IMG/VR virus record: IMGVR_UViG_3300025000_000249
Span: 1 to 37,509 of that record
Reading direction: 5' to 3' (one strand)
Length of the DNA stretch: 37,509 nucleotides
Source of the DNA: a virus
Shown here: positions 20,551 to 27,791 of the stretch, piece by piece
How the letters are laid out: every line of letters begins with the position of its first letter
Position numbering within the stretch: the stretch's first letter is position 1
Notes under the pieces: generated by a model
The model's database searches: none
The model's input: only the letters and a program-made list of their open reading frames with translations
What the model was told of the DNA's origin: nothing
Made by a program: the position numbers and the translations under genes

Positions 20551-23397
20551 ATGAAAAAGATACTTTTAATAATATTAATATTTGTGGCTTCAAATTTTAT
20601 TGAAGCGCAAAAAATATCCGAACTTCCTGAAACAACAACGCTTTCTGCTGATGATTTATTTCCTGTGAAAATAGAGGGCGGTACTCGAAAGATTACATGG
20701 AATAATATTTTTGGAACCATTATAGATTCAACGCTAGTTTTATTTTTAACAGAATCAGATATCGAAGATTTAAACACGAAAACCGTTAATCTGGAATTAA
20801 ATATATATAACGATACAACGAAAACTTATCGAAAATTATTGGATCAGAATTTTAAAATAATTGACAGTGTATTTAATGACGTTGTTACCGCTGTTGTGGC
20901 TGTAGATAACGTGACCCTTGAAAGAGTTGGCGGAATGATACAGGTTAAGTCTCTTGGAATCCAGGGGGAAAATATTGCCGATGATGAGGTGGGGCTTCAG
21001 CAATTAAGCCCGACAGTTATTGCGCTGCTCAATGGGACCGGACTTGCAAAAGACGCTGATGATGAAACGCTTGAATATATTGTCGAGGGCGTTGATACTG
21101 TTGTTAAATTACATCGTGATTACAAAGCAAAGATTGATAAACAAATATATGCAATAGATTTTGTGAGTACAGCTAAACGCGCGAATGCGCCCTCGGGCTT
21201 AACTCCATCTGAATGTACTGCCGCAATAAATAATGCAAATGATTCCGCTAAGGTAAATGGCGAAATGTTTGTGTTAAACGCGGGGTCCTGGTCATTAAAT
21301 GCCGACGTTACTATTGATTCGAATGTGACAATTAAAGGACTTGGTATTGGTACAAAAATTTTTGTTGCGAGCGGTTACACATTAACCATCAAAGGATCAT
21401 TTGAGAATGTTGTTTTTGATACGACTGGGACTGTAGATTTCAGTGAGTCAACGAAAATAACGGAAGTCACTCCGCAAATGTTTTTGGCTAAGGGGAACGG
21501 CGTGGCTAATGATAGAACGCCGATTCAAAAAGCGATTAATAGTATTGGGAAAGGCACTGTTAATTTTGGGAATGCAGATTACTTTGTTTCTGCGGGGACA
21601 ATAAATTTGAAATCAAATGTAAATTTAAAAGGGAATTCGGCTATTGTAAGAAATACAACAAGGTTTTTGAATGTGTTCACGGCTGAAAATGTTTCCGACA
21701 TAGACATTGATGGACTAACAATAATCGGCGGAAGTTCAATTGAGGGCGATGGTAGACTGTTAGGTAATGGTATATTGTCTGATAACACAAAAAATCTTAC
21801 AATAAAAAACTGCAAAATATACGATGTTCAGAACGGCGTTATGGATGACAACTCGAATTTTTTAACGATAGAAAAAAACTATTTTCAGAACCGGCAAGCC
21901 GGGGCATTCACTTCTTTACATTTAAGAGGGACTGCTAATAGCAAGGTTATGTTCAATGATTTCATTGATTCGCTGCATACAAGTTCTGCAAGTACAACCA
22001 ACGCTATATACTGGTATAACGCCGAGCAGCTTGCTGTTAATAATGAAATTGGAAGTAATTACACACTTGGTTTCGGGATGAATAACCCGGGTGATGGTTA
22101 TGAAACCTTCATTCTTGTAGGCGGTCAGTGGAATGTACATGACAATACTATGTTGTATGGTTGGCGCACGATAGATATAGCTTCATATCCTTCGGAAAAT
22201 TCAAGGGTAGGGAACAGTATTTTATCAACGAACACAATTAAATATGCAAAAGAATGGGCAATCAAAGCAGAGAAAAATTTATCAGGCGTACAAAGCCAAG
22301 AATATTTAATAGTTAATGAAAATATAATTGATTCGTGCGCGGCGGGCATACTTTTTTATGAAAATACGAAAAATGCGATTGCGACTAAAAACATAATAAC
22401 AAGAACTTACGGGGCGCCGTCTTCGTCATCAGGTGCATTAGTAGCTATTGGCGCATCGAATTGCAAGTTTGTAGGCAACATTATTGATTCAAGCCAAACA
22501 AGGGGCGCAAAAATACAGGAGTCATCATTTATTGATTTTATTGCTAATAGTATTACTAATTCAGGACTCTTCGGCAATGAAGATTATGGTAATGGCGTCA
22601 CCTTTGACGGTGTTTCTGGGTATAATTCCAAATATAACAGAATCCTAAGTAACTATATAGCTAATTCACTTGGTTACGGACTTCAAGTGCGATATTGTGA
22701 GGCTCCTATTATAATGGAAAACCACACGATACAAAATGAGACGCCGGATACGACGGTGTCAAAATACGCAGGTATTGGCGTTGAGCAAAGCAGAATGCCG
22801 ATAATATCTTATAATGTTAGTAAAAAACAAAGTTATGGATTGCGCATATCAACATTGGTCAGCCCGATTGTTCAATTCAACCAGCTTGACTCTAATACAG
22901 TTGCTGATTTCAGCAGTGTAGGTATAACAAATTTTGGCGAAGTAAATGCTGGCACAGACAGTGTTATAGGAGGGCAAGCTAAGTTTGCGGGTTTAAATTT
23001 AACAGATTATTTAAGTCTCGGTAGCAATCCTTCAACGGCTGGGACATTACGTATGCATTATGGGGCTTCAATCTATTCGCGTAACTCTAACAATACGGCA
23101 GACTTAATTTGGATGTCAATGAATATCTTCACGGGTGGTAACTGGCTGGACATAGGACATAGTAGCAATATTTCCGGCTTAAAACTTTTTGGCGGTGGAA
23201 ATAATCCAATGACTCTTAACCCAGATGGCTCTGTAAATTTTCAAGGCAACATCAAAAGGTTTGATGTACAGGTTCTTAGTTCTCAACAGGCTGCCGTACC
23301 CGATGCAACCGGAGGGTCAGTTATAGATGTAGAGGCAAGGGCGGCAATTAATGATTTTCTTGCAAAGGCGCGCGTGCATGGATTGATTGCGCCGTAA
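20551..23397 (+). CDS. Tail spike with beta-helix fold and an N-terminal signal peptide
   Basis: 948 aa, the last late gene. Residues 1-19 (MKKILLIILIFVASNFIEA) are a clear Sec signal. They are followed by QKISELPETTTLSADDLFPV, the usual N-terminal attachment motif of phage tail fibres. Residues about 290-780 are a right-handed parallel beta-helix of the pectate-lyase type (many N-x-I/V-x-x-N turns, such as NLTIKNCKIYDVQNGVMDDN). The last about 150 residues are a receptor or trimerisation region ending AINDFLAKARVHGLIAP. Likely binds or degrades a host surface polysaccharide. GGGGG precedes the start. A signal peptide in front of a virion attachment motif is odd; see findings. Confidence 0.85.
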   Translation: MKKILLIILIFVASNFIEAQKISELPETTTLSADDLFPVKIEGGTRKITWNNIFGTIIDSTLVLFLTESDIEDLNTKTVNLELNIYNDTTKTYRKLLDQNFKIIDSVFNDVVTAVVAVDNVTLERVGGMIQVKSLGIQGENIADDEVGLQQLSPTVIALLNGTGLAKDADDETLEYIVEGVDTVVKLHRDYKAKIDKQIYAIDFVSTAKRANAPSGLTPSECTAAINNANDSAKVNGEMFVLNAGSWSLNADVTIDSNVTIKGLGIGTKIFVASGYTLTIKGSFENVVFDTTGTVDFSESTKITEVTPQMFLAKGNGVANDRTPIQKAINSIGKGTVNFGNADYFVSAGTINLKSNVNLKGNSAIVRNTTRFLNVFTAENVSDIDIDGLTIIGGSSIEGDGRLLGNGILSDNTKNLTIKNCKIYDVQNGVMDDNSNFLTIEKNYFQNRQAGAFTSLHLRGTANSKVMFNDFIDSLHTSSASTTNAIYWYNAEQLAVNNEIGSNYTLGFGMNNPGDGYETFILVGGQWNVHDNTMLYGWRTIDIASYPSENSRVGNSILSTNTIKYAKEWAIKAEKNLSGVQSQEYLIVNENIIDSCAAGILFYENTKNAIATKNIITRTYGAPSSSSGALVAIGASNCKFVGNIIDSSQTRGAKIQESSFIDFIANSITNSGLFGNEDYGNGVTFDGVSGYNSKYNRILSNYIANSLGYGLQVRYCEAPIIMENHTIQNETPDTTVSKYAGIGVEQSRMPIISYNVSKKQSYGLRISTLVSPIVQFNQLDSNTVADFSSVGITNFGEVNAGTDSVIGGQAKFAGLNLTDYLSLGSNPSTAGTLRMHYGASIYSRNSNNTADLIWMSMNIFTGGNWLDIGHSSNISGLKLFGGGNNPMTLNPDGSVNFQGNIKRFDVQVLSSQQAAVPDATGGSVIDVEARAAINDFLAKARVHGLIAP

Positions 23398-23417
23398 GCG
23401 GAGCGCGGGGCTTTTGG

Positions 23418-23439
23418 TTTTTCCATAATTTTTCCATAA
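23418..23439. promoter_or_regulatory. attP left arm: two tandem integrase arm-type sites
   Basis: TTTTTCCATAA is present twice with no gap (23418-23428 and 23429-23439). The same core TTTTTCCAT occurs twice more on the other side of the tRNA core (23620-23642). Short repeated arm sites on both sides of the crossover core are the hallmark of tyrosine-integrase phage attachment sites. Confidence 0.75.
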
Positions 23440-23508
23440 CCACGGAACGCCCACAGACGCCTATAGGCAATAAGCAGAAAAAAGAGCAAGTATTAAAAAA
23501 CAAAAAAC

Positions 23509-23539
23509 CCCGATTATAAAACATAATCGGGCTTTCTTT
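23509..23539. terminator. Bidirectional terminator between the tail spike and attP core
   Basis: CCCGATTAT (23509-23517), a 5-nt loop and ATAATCGGG (23523-23531) form a perfect 9-bp stem. On the plus strand it is followed by CTTTCTTT, ending late transcription. On the minus strand it is followed by GTTTTTTG, the terminator expected right after a host tRNA gene. The phage may therefore carry both the tRNA 3' end and its terminator, so that the host tRNA unit stays intact after integration. Confidence 0.8.
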
Positions 23540-23540
23540 G

Positions 23541-23582
23541 AGCTGGTGATGGGACTCGAACCCGCAACCTGCTGATTACAAA
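23541..23582 (-). other. attP core: 3' half of tRNA-Thr(UGU)
   Basis: On the minus strand this reads as the 3' part of a tRNA from the anticodon loop to the discriminator: loop TTTGTAA (anticodon TGT, Thr), 3' anticodon stem TCAGC, T-arm GCGGGTTCGAGTCCC and 3' acceptor strand CACCAGC plus T. The 5' half of the tRNA is absent: the bases before the loop do not match the required GCTGA. It is therefore a recombination core identical to the 3' end of a host gene, not a working tRNA. It lies 60 nt from the integrase stop and between two pairs of arm sites. Confidence 0.9.
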
Positions 23583-23619
23583 GAACATTTGTTTATTTGT
23601 TTTTGTTTGGTAAATAAAT

Positions 23620-23642
23620 TTTTTCCATGTTTTTTTCCATAA
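23620..23642. promoter_or_regulatory. attP right arm: two integrase arm-type sites
   Basis: TTTTTCCATGT (23620-23630) and TTTTTCCATAA (23632-23642), 12 bp apart, match the tandem pair on the other side of the core. The second copy ends at the base before the integrase stop codon. Confidence 0.72.
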
Positions 23643-24677
23643 TTACAATCGCGTATTTAGTTTCTTATTCATTGCTACTCGCTGCAGTTCAATCATTCTT
23701 TTTGTATATGATTTTAATGTTGTTACTACCGATTTATGCCGCATGAATTCTTTAACGAAATATAAGTCATGCCCGGAGTTAAGAAGGTCCGTTGCGCGGG
23801 CTGCTCTTAAGCTGTGAAATTTATAATACAAATTCATTCCGTATTTTTCTTTGTAGATTACTCTCAGTCTCATCCACCAGCTGTGGATAGCTTCTTTATC
23901 TTTGTATGTCGGGAACAGTTTGCCGGACTCCGGAAGATTAATTGTTCTCAAAAACTTTGCTGCGTCATCGAGTATTGGTATTGTATCTTCTCGTTTACCT
24001 TTTTGGTTTCGGAGATCGAGCACCATGTTTTTCATATCAAAATTTTCTGCACGAAGTTTTGCTGTTTCATCAATGCGCAACGCGAAAAAATACGTTAAAC
24101 CAATCACCATATATTTATCAAGCATTTTATCTTTCTTAAGCCGCGCCATCAATAAAATTCTTTTACAAACCGGGAAAGCTTGCGGTTCTTTTTCTTCGGG
24201 CTTTCTTCTTTTAAACGGATTCTCATAGTGATAGTATTTGTTTTTTATAAGCCACGAAAAAAAAGAATGAAGATGATTGTTATAAGATGCAAATGTTGTT
24301 TGGCTTACCGGAACATTCCTGAGTGTTTCGTTATATTCTTTTACAACTGCGAGTGTAATTTTTGTTACTTCTCGATCGCCGATTATTTTAATTAATCTGT
24401 TGATAACTTTTTTATAAGACTTTACGGTTGCTGAGGATATATCGTCTTCAATTTTGCGGTCCTTGGTAAACAGTTCAAAGGCTTTAGATAGTGTTACACG
24501 CGCGCTGTGAGCGGGAATGTATAGGGTATTTGGAGTATGTGTCTCTACAAACTCATTTAACTTCAGTTCAGCGGCGCGTACGTTTGTTTGTTTGGTGGTT
24601 CGTTCGCGTTGCTTGTTTGAATTAATATCAAAATAAATAATCTGCCAGTACTTACCTTTCTTCCGGAGGAATGCCAT
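23643..24677 (-). CDS. Tyrosine-family site-specific integrase
   Basis: 344 aa. The N-terminal 60 residues form an AP2-like arm-binding domain (MAFLRKKGKYWQIIYFDINS). A SAM-like core-binding domain covers about 62-155, and the catalytic domain 165-330. Catalytic residues are readable: Arg201 (FALRIDETAKL), Lys226 (RNQKGKRED), His288 and Arg291 (FHSLRAARATDLL), His314 (FMRHKSVVTT) and Tyr324 (LKSYTKR). It recombines attP with attB, here the 3' end of a tRNA-Thr gene. The start overlaps the upstream small membrane gene by 26 nt, so it is probably transcribed from the lysogeny operon. Confidence 0.97.
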   Translation of the reverse strand: MAFLRKKGKYWQIIYFDINSNKQRERTTKQTNVRAAELKLNEFVETHTPNTLYIPAHSARVTLSKAFELFTKDRKIEDDISSATVKSYKKVINRLIKIIGDREVTKITLAVVKEYNETLRNVPVSQTTFASYNNHLHSFFSWLIKNKYYHYENPFKRRKPEEKEPQAFPVCKRILLMARLKKDKMLDKYMVIGLTYFFALRIDETAKLRAENFDMKNMVLDLRNQKGKREDTIPILDDAAKFLRTINLPESGKLFPTYKDKEAIHSWWMRLRVIYKEKYGMNLYYKFHSLRAARATDLLNSGHDLYFVKEFMRHKSVVTTLKSYTKRMIELQRVAMNKKLNTRL

Positions 24678-24846
24678 TATTTTTTTTTCTTTGAGATTGT
24701 ATTTGAGATATTATAAGTAGAACAATAATTACAAAAACGCTTACATATTGAAATACTTGTTTATTAGAATACCCTTCGTGTTTTAAAATATAAATTAACA
24801 TTCCGGAACCAATCAAATAGAAAAATATTTTCTTAACAATTTTCAC
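24652..24846 (-). CDS. Small membrane protein next to integrase
   Basis: 64 aa with two predicted membrane segments (KKIFFYLIGSGMLIYILK and VFQYVSVFVIIVLLIISQI) and a basic C-terminus (QSQRKKNNGIPPEER). It overlaps the integrase start. Small membrane proteins encoded in a lysogeny operon are often superinfection-exclusion or moron proteins; no direct evidence here. Confidence 0.55.
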   Translation of the reverse strand: MKIVKKIFFYLIGSGMLIYILKHEGYSNKQVFQYVSVFVIIVLLIISQIQSQRKKNNGIPPEER

Positions 24847-24852
24847 AATAGT

Positions 24853-25128
24853 TTATTTGCCGAATTGTTTTAAAAAATCAAAATCATACTGAGGCATTCT
24901 AAATGGATTTTCGGTTTTACAGTGAGGACAGATTAAAGCTTTCTTGTCAATACGTTCCTGACAGTAAGAACACTTTTTCCGATTGCCCGTAGATAACAAA
25001 ACAACCGGCAGCCATATTGGCCCTAAAAGAAAACACATAAAAAAACTTATACAGCCTTCGCCTTTTTTTACGCCTACGGCAACCCCAATAATAATCGACG
25101 CAATCCAGATCAAGAAAAGAAATTCCAT
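24853..25128 (-). CDS. Small membrane protein with a C-terminal zinc ribbon
   Basis: 91 aa from ATG 25128, chosen because AAGGTGAT lies just upstream (an earlier ATG at 25170 lacks this). Two membrane segments (FLFLIWIASIIIGVAVGV and FFMCFLLGPIWLPVVLLS) are followed by a zinc-ribbon pair CSYCQERIDKKALICPHCKT (C-x2-C...C-x2-C) in the likely cytoplasmic tail. This plan is common in small bacterial membrane proteins of unknown role. It lies between repressor and integrase and may act during lysogeny, for example in exclusion of other phages (inference). Confidence 0.6.
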   Translation of the reverse strand: MEFLFLIWIASIIIGVAVGVKKGEGCISFFMCFLLGPIWLPVVLLSTGNRKKCSYCQERIDKKALICPHCKTENPFRMPQYDFDFLKQFGK

Positions 25129-25208
25129 TCCATCACCTTCTATAAAGATTTGTCTCTGCTTACCCTTCAATTTAAATATACTTAAACTATCTTTACGGTG
25201 GAAATTAA

Positions 25209-25685
25209 TTATTTGGTTTTTATTTTTGCATTTTTTTCCAAATCAATTTTAACATGAGCAGCTGTGATGCTTTCCGATTGAACCCGCAACACCCTGTTCT
25301 CTTCTGCTAAACTTTCATTTTCTTTTTTGAGGCTGTGGATTAGCAGCGCTTGATCGCCATGCATTTCTTTTAACGCCGTTACTTCTTCTTTTAATTTTGC
25401 AAGCTCTTTGCTTAGGGCTTCAACTTCGGTAATTAATTTATAATCAACGTTGCTTTCGCGCACAACTGCCGGGGATTGATCATCACCGTTAAGAAGCCAA
25501 TTTATATCACAACCTAATTCTGAAAGCTTTGCTAAGATTCTTCCGCCGGGAACGCTATCCCCATCATAATAAGTTCTGAAAGCTTGTAATGACATGCCTA
25601 ACTTATCCGCCAGATCGGTTAAACTTTTAAATTTCTTCTCTGCAAAAGTTCGTAAATTATTTCCAATTTGTTTTTTTGACAACAT
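25209..25685 (-). CDS. CI-like repressor with HTH and C-terminal coiled coil, no peptidase domain
   Basis: 158 aa. Residues 1-66 form a phage CI-type helix-turn-helix domain (LTDLADKLGMSLQAFRTYYD, then the signature GCDINWLLNGD). Residues about 85-135 are a long coiled coil (EVEALSKELAKLKEEVTALK...LLIHSLKKENESLAEENRVL) that would dimerise it. There is no S24 peptidase domain and no Ala/Cys-Gly cleavage site, so RecA-stimulated self-cleavage is not possible. Induction must work by another signal or an antirepressor. It directly follows (TAA-ATG) the SWIM protein gene and is read from the divergent control region at 26312-26371. Confidence 0.85.
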   Translation of the reverse strand: MLSKKQIGNNLRTFAEKKFKSLTDLADKLGMSLQAFRTYYDGDSVPGGRILAKLSELGCDINWLLNGDDQSPAVVRESNVDYKLITEVEALSKELAKLKEEVTALKEMHGDQALLIHSLKKENESLAEENRVLRVQSESITAAHVKIDLEKNAKIKTK

Positions 25686-26318
25686 TTATTTTGCCCGAAG
25701 AGTTGTTTCAATAGCTTTATAATTAATAGGTTTAGTCCCATATGACCATCTCTTTTCAAAAAAATTATAACCATATTTTTGAACAGAGCCGGTTTCGTTT
25801 TGTTCAAGAATATCAATCCATTCTTTATTGTTCATCCAAACAATGCCTAATTTTTCATTATTCACCAACGTTATTGTTGTTAATTTCTCTCTTTGTTTTT
25901 TACGATATCTTGTTAAAAAATAATGTTCAATTGGATCGAAAAATTTTTGAATTTTCTTTCTTTCGTAAATTGCCTGTAATAAATGTTTACATAAACGCTG
26001 TGGATTATTCATAGCAAATTGAATTCTTCGATCTTCAAAGTCAGGACAAGTACAAGTATATTTATATAGATTTAATTCATAAAAAAGTTTTGGTTCGCTA
26101 AAACTTTTTATTTTAATTGGTCTATCAAATTCATCGGGTAACTGAGGTAATTCTATTATTACCTCTGGGAAGTTATATTGAATATCTAAGCCTTCTTCCG
26201 TTTCATCTCCAAATTTTACCTTTACTTCTGGTTTATAATTGAAAGCATTTTTTAAAATTCGCTTAATCCCAAAGAAAATTATTGCGATTATTGCGGAAAT
26301 AATAAGAAATGTTGACAT
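25686..26318 (-). CDS. Membrane-anchored SWIM zinc-finger protein in the lysogeny operon
   Basis: 210 aa. An N-terminal membrane anchor (FLIISAIIAIIFFGI, residues 4-18) is followed by an extended region and a SWIM-type zinc finger: C89-T-C91, then C110-K-H112 (YKYTCTCPDFEDRR, NPQRLCKHLLQAIYE). The C-terminal about 80 residues are mixed alpha/beta. SWIM fingers bind nucleic acid or protein. A membrane-tethered one just upstream of, and coupled to, the repressor could sense incoming DNA or control repressor activity. It resembles no lysogeny protein I can name. The start codon overlaps the first operator-like motif. Confidence 0.6.
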   Translation of the reverse strand: MSTFLIISAIIAIIFFGIKRILKNAFNYKPEVKVKFGDETEEGLDIQYNFPEVIIELPQLPDEFDRPIKIKSFSEPKLFYELNLYKYTCTCPDFEDRRIQFAMNNPQRLCKHLLQAIYERKKIQKFFDPIEHYFLTRYRKKQREKLTTITLVNNEKLGIVWMNNKEWIDILEQNETGSVQKYGYNFFEKRWSYGTKPINYKAIETTLRAK

Positions 26319-26371
26319 TAATGTAATTCCTTTATTTTTTTCTTGACATCATAATGTAATTACCATATATT
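26312..26371. promoter_or_regulatory. Divergent immunity-region control: two operator-like motifs and a near-consensus early promoter
   Basis: On the plus strand TTGACA (26343-26348), a 17-bp spacer and TATATT (26366-26371) make an almost perfect sigma-70-type promoter for the early genes. The block TTGACAT...TAATGTAATT...CC is present twice (26312-26330 and 26343-26364, with TAATGTAATT at 26319 and 26352, 33 bp or about three turns apart). The second copy covers the -35 and spacer and contains the palindrome GTAATTAC (26356-26363). The first overlaps the start codon of the leftward SWIM gene. This fits binding of the CI-like repressor, blocking early transcription and controlling its own operon. 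Confidence 0.7.
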
Positions 26372-26404
26372 TCTACCCGAAAGAATAATATTAGGGGTTG
26401 AAAA

Positions 26405-26755
26405 GTGGAACATAGATATCTTCCTGAACAAAGAGCGCACCTTATGGAATTATATTATAAGTTCAGAAGGGCACAGAGAGAATACCTTGCTGCGCCGCCT
26501 GCTGAAGAAAATAATTACCTTAAAGCGCTTGAGCGCGAAACTCTTCTGGCAACTTCCAATCTTTCATTTCTTCAATTAAGAGAAGCCGCATATCTTTATA
26601 GGGAAGAGAACGCGCGTAGCTTAATGTCCATCTATATTTTTCGACCAGGTAAAAATGTATTGCTTCGAATCCTTTCACCTTTCCGTAAAATTTTTGACCG
26701 CCTAAATGATCACCGAATTTTTCTAAAGCGTAGGCGTGCTTTGCTTCGGTTATAA
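26405..26755 (+). CDS. First early gene, possibly truncated
   Basis: 116 aa from GTG 26405, with AGGGG 9 nt upstream and directly behind the early promoter. The first about 45 residues (RYLPEQRAHLMELYYKFRRA, QREYLAAPPAEENNYLKALE) look like a real helical protein. Beyond about 26520 the sequence is antisense to a convincing minus-strand gene and the translation loses character. The original 3' end may have been replaced by the minus-strand block, or the two genes overlap tail to tail. Confidence 0.4.
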   Translation: MEHRYLPEQRAHLMELYYKFRRAQREYLAAPPAEENNYLKALERETLLATSNLSFLQLREAAYLYREENARSLMSIYIFRPGKNVLLRILSPFRKIFDRLNDHRIFLKRRRALLRL

Positions 26756-26798
26756 AAATACCGAGGTGATAATCATTTTCTGTTAAATGTTTTTTCAT
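26520..26798 (-). CDS. Hypothetical protein, minus-strand early block
   Basis: 92 aa from ATG 26798, where AAAGGA lies upstream (a longer start at 26891 has none). KHLTENDYHLGIFITEAKHA and FEAIHFYLVEKYRWTLSYAR, then SLPYKDMRLLLIEEMKDWKL, read as a well-folded protein and the codon choice matches other phage genes. The last part resembles small phage proteins with a helix, conserved W and E-E-M-x-x-W. Function unknown. It runs against the early promoter and overlaps the first early gene on the other strand. Confidence 0.6.
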   Translation of the reverse strand: MKKHLTENDYHLGIFITEAKHAYALEKFGDHLGGQKFYGKVKGFEAIHFYLVEKYRWTLSYARSLPYKDMRLLLIEEMKDWKLPEEFRAQAL

Positions 26799-26945
26799 AA
26801 ATAAAATTTCCTTTACTGATAAAAATAATTTCAACAAACCAACAACGGGTGAACGGCGATGACAAAAATATATACAATAACTAAATTCCAAGAATATAGC
26901 GACCCTGAACTTCTTGCAAAGTCTCTTATGCCTCAGAAGTCGGAA

Positions 26946-27194
26946 TCAAGTCTTGTCACCGAACATACCGGCATAGGCAGCCATAGTTTCATTAAATCTT
27001 TTTGTTATGCTGTCTGCAATTTCCTTAGCAAACTTTTCTACAGGCTCGCCGGATACTTTAGCTTTCTCGGTTATCGTTATTTCAATCAACGTATTAACAG
27101 AGGCGTTTAACTTAATGATTTCATTCAACAACATATTATACAGATCACGGTCGCTAAAACTAAACGACGGCTCTTTAAATAGAAATTTATCCAT
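26946..27194 (-). CDS. Hypothetical helical protein, minus-strand early block
   Basis: 82 aa. The N-terminus (DKFLFKEPSFSFSDRDLYNM) is followed by a long amphipathic helix pair (LLNEIIKLNASVNTLIEI, EKFAKEIADSITKRFNETMA). It lies 11 nt downstream of the next minus gene and is likely in one operon with it. Not recognised; an oligomerising coiled-coil protein is plausible. Confidence 0.55.
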   Translation of the reverse strand: MDKFLFKEPSFSFSDRDLYNMLLNEIIKLNASVNTLIEITITEKAKVSGEPVEKFAKEIADSITKRFNETMAAYAGMFGDKT

Positions 27195-27205
27195 ACGTCA
27201 ATTCC

Positions 27206-27421
27206 TCATTGATCTTCTGTCAATTCATTCAATTCAATTTGTAAAAGTTTTTCGCCTCTGGGTTTTGTCCTATAAAAAACAAGTAACTCACCATTACGAT
27301 TACTACCGAAAGTTATCTGCCAATCATCAGGATAATTTGAAAGGCGTTTTTTCAACTCACCAATTGTTAAACGGCTTGCTTCTTCCTTTGCATGCATTTG
27401 TAAACTTAAATCATTATTCAT
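27206..27421 (-). CDS. Small conserved-looking phage protein
   Basis: 71 aa. LTIGELKKRLSNYPDDWQIT, then FGSNRNGELLVFYRTKPRGE and KLLQIELNEL resemble a short phage family with the pattern LTIGEL..L..YPDDW..FG and FYR-x-KPRGEKLLQIELNE; function unknown. Its ATG (27421) sits back to back with the rightward gene at 27432, so divergent transcription starts nearby. Confidence 0.6.
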   Translation of the reverse strand: MNNDLSLQMHAKEEASRLTIGELKKRLSNYPDDWQITFGSNRNGELLVFYRTKPRGEKLLQIELNELTEDQ

Positions 27422-27431
27422 GGAGACTCCT

Positions 27432-27776
27432 ATGACAAAATTTATTATTGAAACAAAAGATCTCGGTTATGAGATATCATATTCGGTAACGCGCTATGAT
27501 GACAACAGTACAGTCCCTTGCGAGGGTTACGCGCCAAAATCTTTAGAAGATTGCTTCCAAGTAATCCGGGAATCCGAGCAAGAAAAACTTGTTGCCGGAT
27601 GGGATAGATTAACTCAAAGTCAAAAATTTTACGATGAATTAGCGGAGAAATTATATCCATTTCTTGAACCTAAATTTGATAAACATTACGAACAAATTGC
27701 AAAGGAATTAATACCGGCAATTTTTGAAGACGGAACCAAAGAAGTATTAGCGTCAATTCCTCGCAAAAAATTATAA
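27432..27776 (+). CDS. Hypothetical early protein
   Basis: 114 aa from ATG 27432, where GGAG stands 6 nt upstream; the ATG at 27420 would swallow that site. TKFIIETKDLGYEISYSVTR, then helical segments with SQKFYDELAEKLYPFLEPKF and KELIPAIFEDGTKEVLASI. Not recognised. It is the first of a rightward series of closely spaced small genes leading to the replication module. Confidence 0.6.
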   Translation: MTKFIIETKDLGYEISYSVTRYDDNSTVPCEGYAPKSLEDCFQVIRESEQEKLVAGWDRLTQSQKFYDELAEKLYPFLEPKFDKHYEQIAKELIPAIFEDGTKEVLASIPRKKL

Positions 27777-27791
27777 AAACCAAAGAATGAT

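Noticed and set aside
23541-23582. A functional tRNA gene
   Set aside because: Only the 3' half from the anticodon loop is present; the required 5' anticodon stem and acceptor strand are missing, so it is an attachment core.
23814-24395. Several plus-strand frames of 65-108 codons
   Set aside because: All lie inside the integrase gene on the opposite strand and have F/Y/S/C-rich translations typical of antisense.
26859-27110. Plus-strand frame starting TKIYTITKFQEYSDPELL
   Set aside because: Only the first about 29 codons look real; the remainder is antisense to the gene at 26946-27194. Kept as a possible remnant in the findings, not as a gene.
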